This document shows positions 8,420-8,497 of a DNA stretch of 8,497 nt, one piece after another. This DNA comes from Deltaproteobacteria bacterium (GTDB lineage Bacteria; Myxococcota_A; Polyangia; Haliangiales; Haliangiaceae): NCBI GenBank assembly GCA_013813945.1, contig JACCQV010000785.1:1-8497 (forward strand), given 5' to 3'. Positions within the stretch are counted from its first letter, which is position 1; the number at the start of each line of letters is the position of its first letter. The position numbers and the translations under genes were made by a program. Below the pieces are notes generated by a model. It had not been told where the DNA came from. It saw only the letters and a program-made list of their open reading frames with translations, and made no database searches.

Positions 8420-8497
8420 CTACCCGCAACGTGAGGGCATGAGCGCTGTCTGCTCGGCATGCAATGCGGCGAACGGATCGAGCTCACCGCCGATCCG
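8420..8497 (-). CDS. C-terminal end of an unidentified upstream gene, cut by window edge
   Basis: On the minus strand, 25 codons are open from the right edge to TAG at 8422-8420, reading RIGGELDPFAALHAEQTALM and then PSRCG. First codon positions are GC-rich (18 of 25) and second positions less so (14 of 25), the pattern expected for coding DNA. The plus-strand alternative shows the reverse. The stop lies nine bases before the DUF5924 GTG in the same direction, an operon-like distance. The fragment is too short to name a family. Confidence 0.5.
   Translation of the reverse strand, partial: RIGGELDPFAALHAEQTALMPSRCG

Noticed and set aside
8439..8497. Plus-strand partial frame MSAVCSACNAANG... 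with a CxxC, resembling a zinc-ribbon start
   Set aside because: Codon positions look reversed (first positions 8 of 19 GC, second 14 of 19). It would leave only 28 bases for two divergent promoters. The opposite minus-strand frame has better coding character.

Overview
The window is GC-rich, densely coding DNA. It looks like the chromosome of a myxobacterium-type deltaproteobacterium (Myxococcota, perhaps the Haliangium/Kofleriaceae side). That placement is inferred from the overall composition, Gly-Ser-Ala-rich linkers in two unrelated proteins, an exported VWA-like protein ending in an FHA domain, and several predicted lipoproteins. No tRNA, rRNA, CRISPR array, transposase or integrase was seen.

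Layout. (1) Positions 1-1266, minus strand: a two-gene unit. A 107-residue single-span membrane protein with a Pro/Ala-rich tail is followed directly (TGA-TTG, same frame) by a lipoprotein with five PD40/TolB-like repeats, which runs off the left edge. (2) Positions 1267-1392: a 126-base divergent intergenic region. (3) Positions 1393-6117, plus strand: a tight four-gene run with gaps of 29 and 11 bases and then a 4-base ATGA overlap. In order: a DUF1287 lipoprotein (NlpC/P60-like fold) with an Asp-rich calcium-type motif; an exported VWA-like/single-TM/FHA protein; a 660-residue two-domain peptidoglycan hydrolase (Amidase_2 plus an M23-like domain, with an EF-hand and no signal peptide); and a 63-residue protein with a twin-arginine-like N-terminus. 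(4) Positions 6201-7256, plus strand: an exported, probably beta-barrel, outer-membrane protein, preceded by two inverted repeats. (5) Positions 7253-8497, minus strand: a seven-helix DUF5924/DUF2914 membrane protein, and upstream of it the C-terminal end of another gene entering from the right edge. Region 4 and the DUF5924 gene share the four bases CTAG as overlapping stop codons.

How the genes may work together (inference). The 1393-6117 run places two or three peptidoglycan-directed enzyme domains next to a membrane protein whose sensor-like half lies outside the cytoplasm and whose phosphothreonine-binding FHA half lies inside. It could be a cell-envelope remodelling or attack module under Ser/Thr-kinase control. 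The missing signal peptide on the large hydrolase raises the question of delivery by a secretion device or by lysis. This four-gene arrangement is the best candidate here for an undescribed system.
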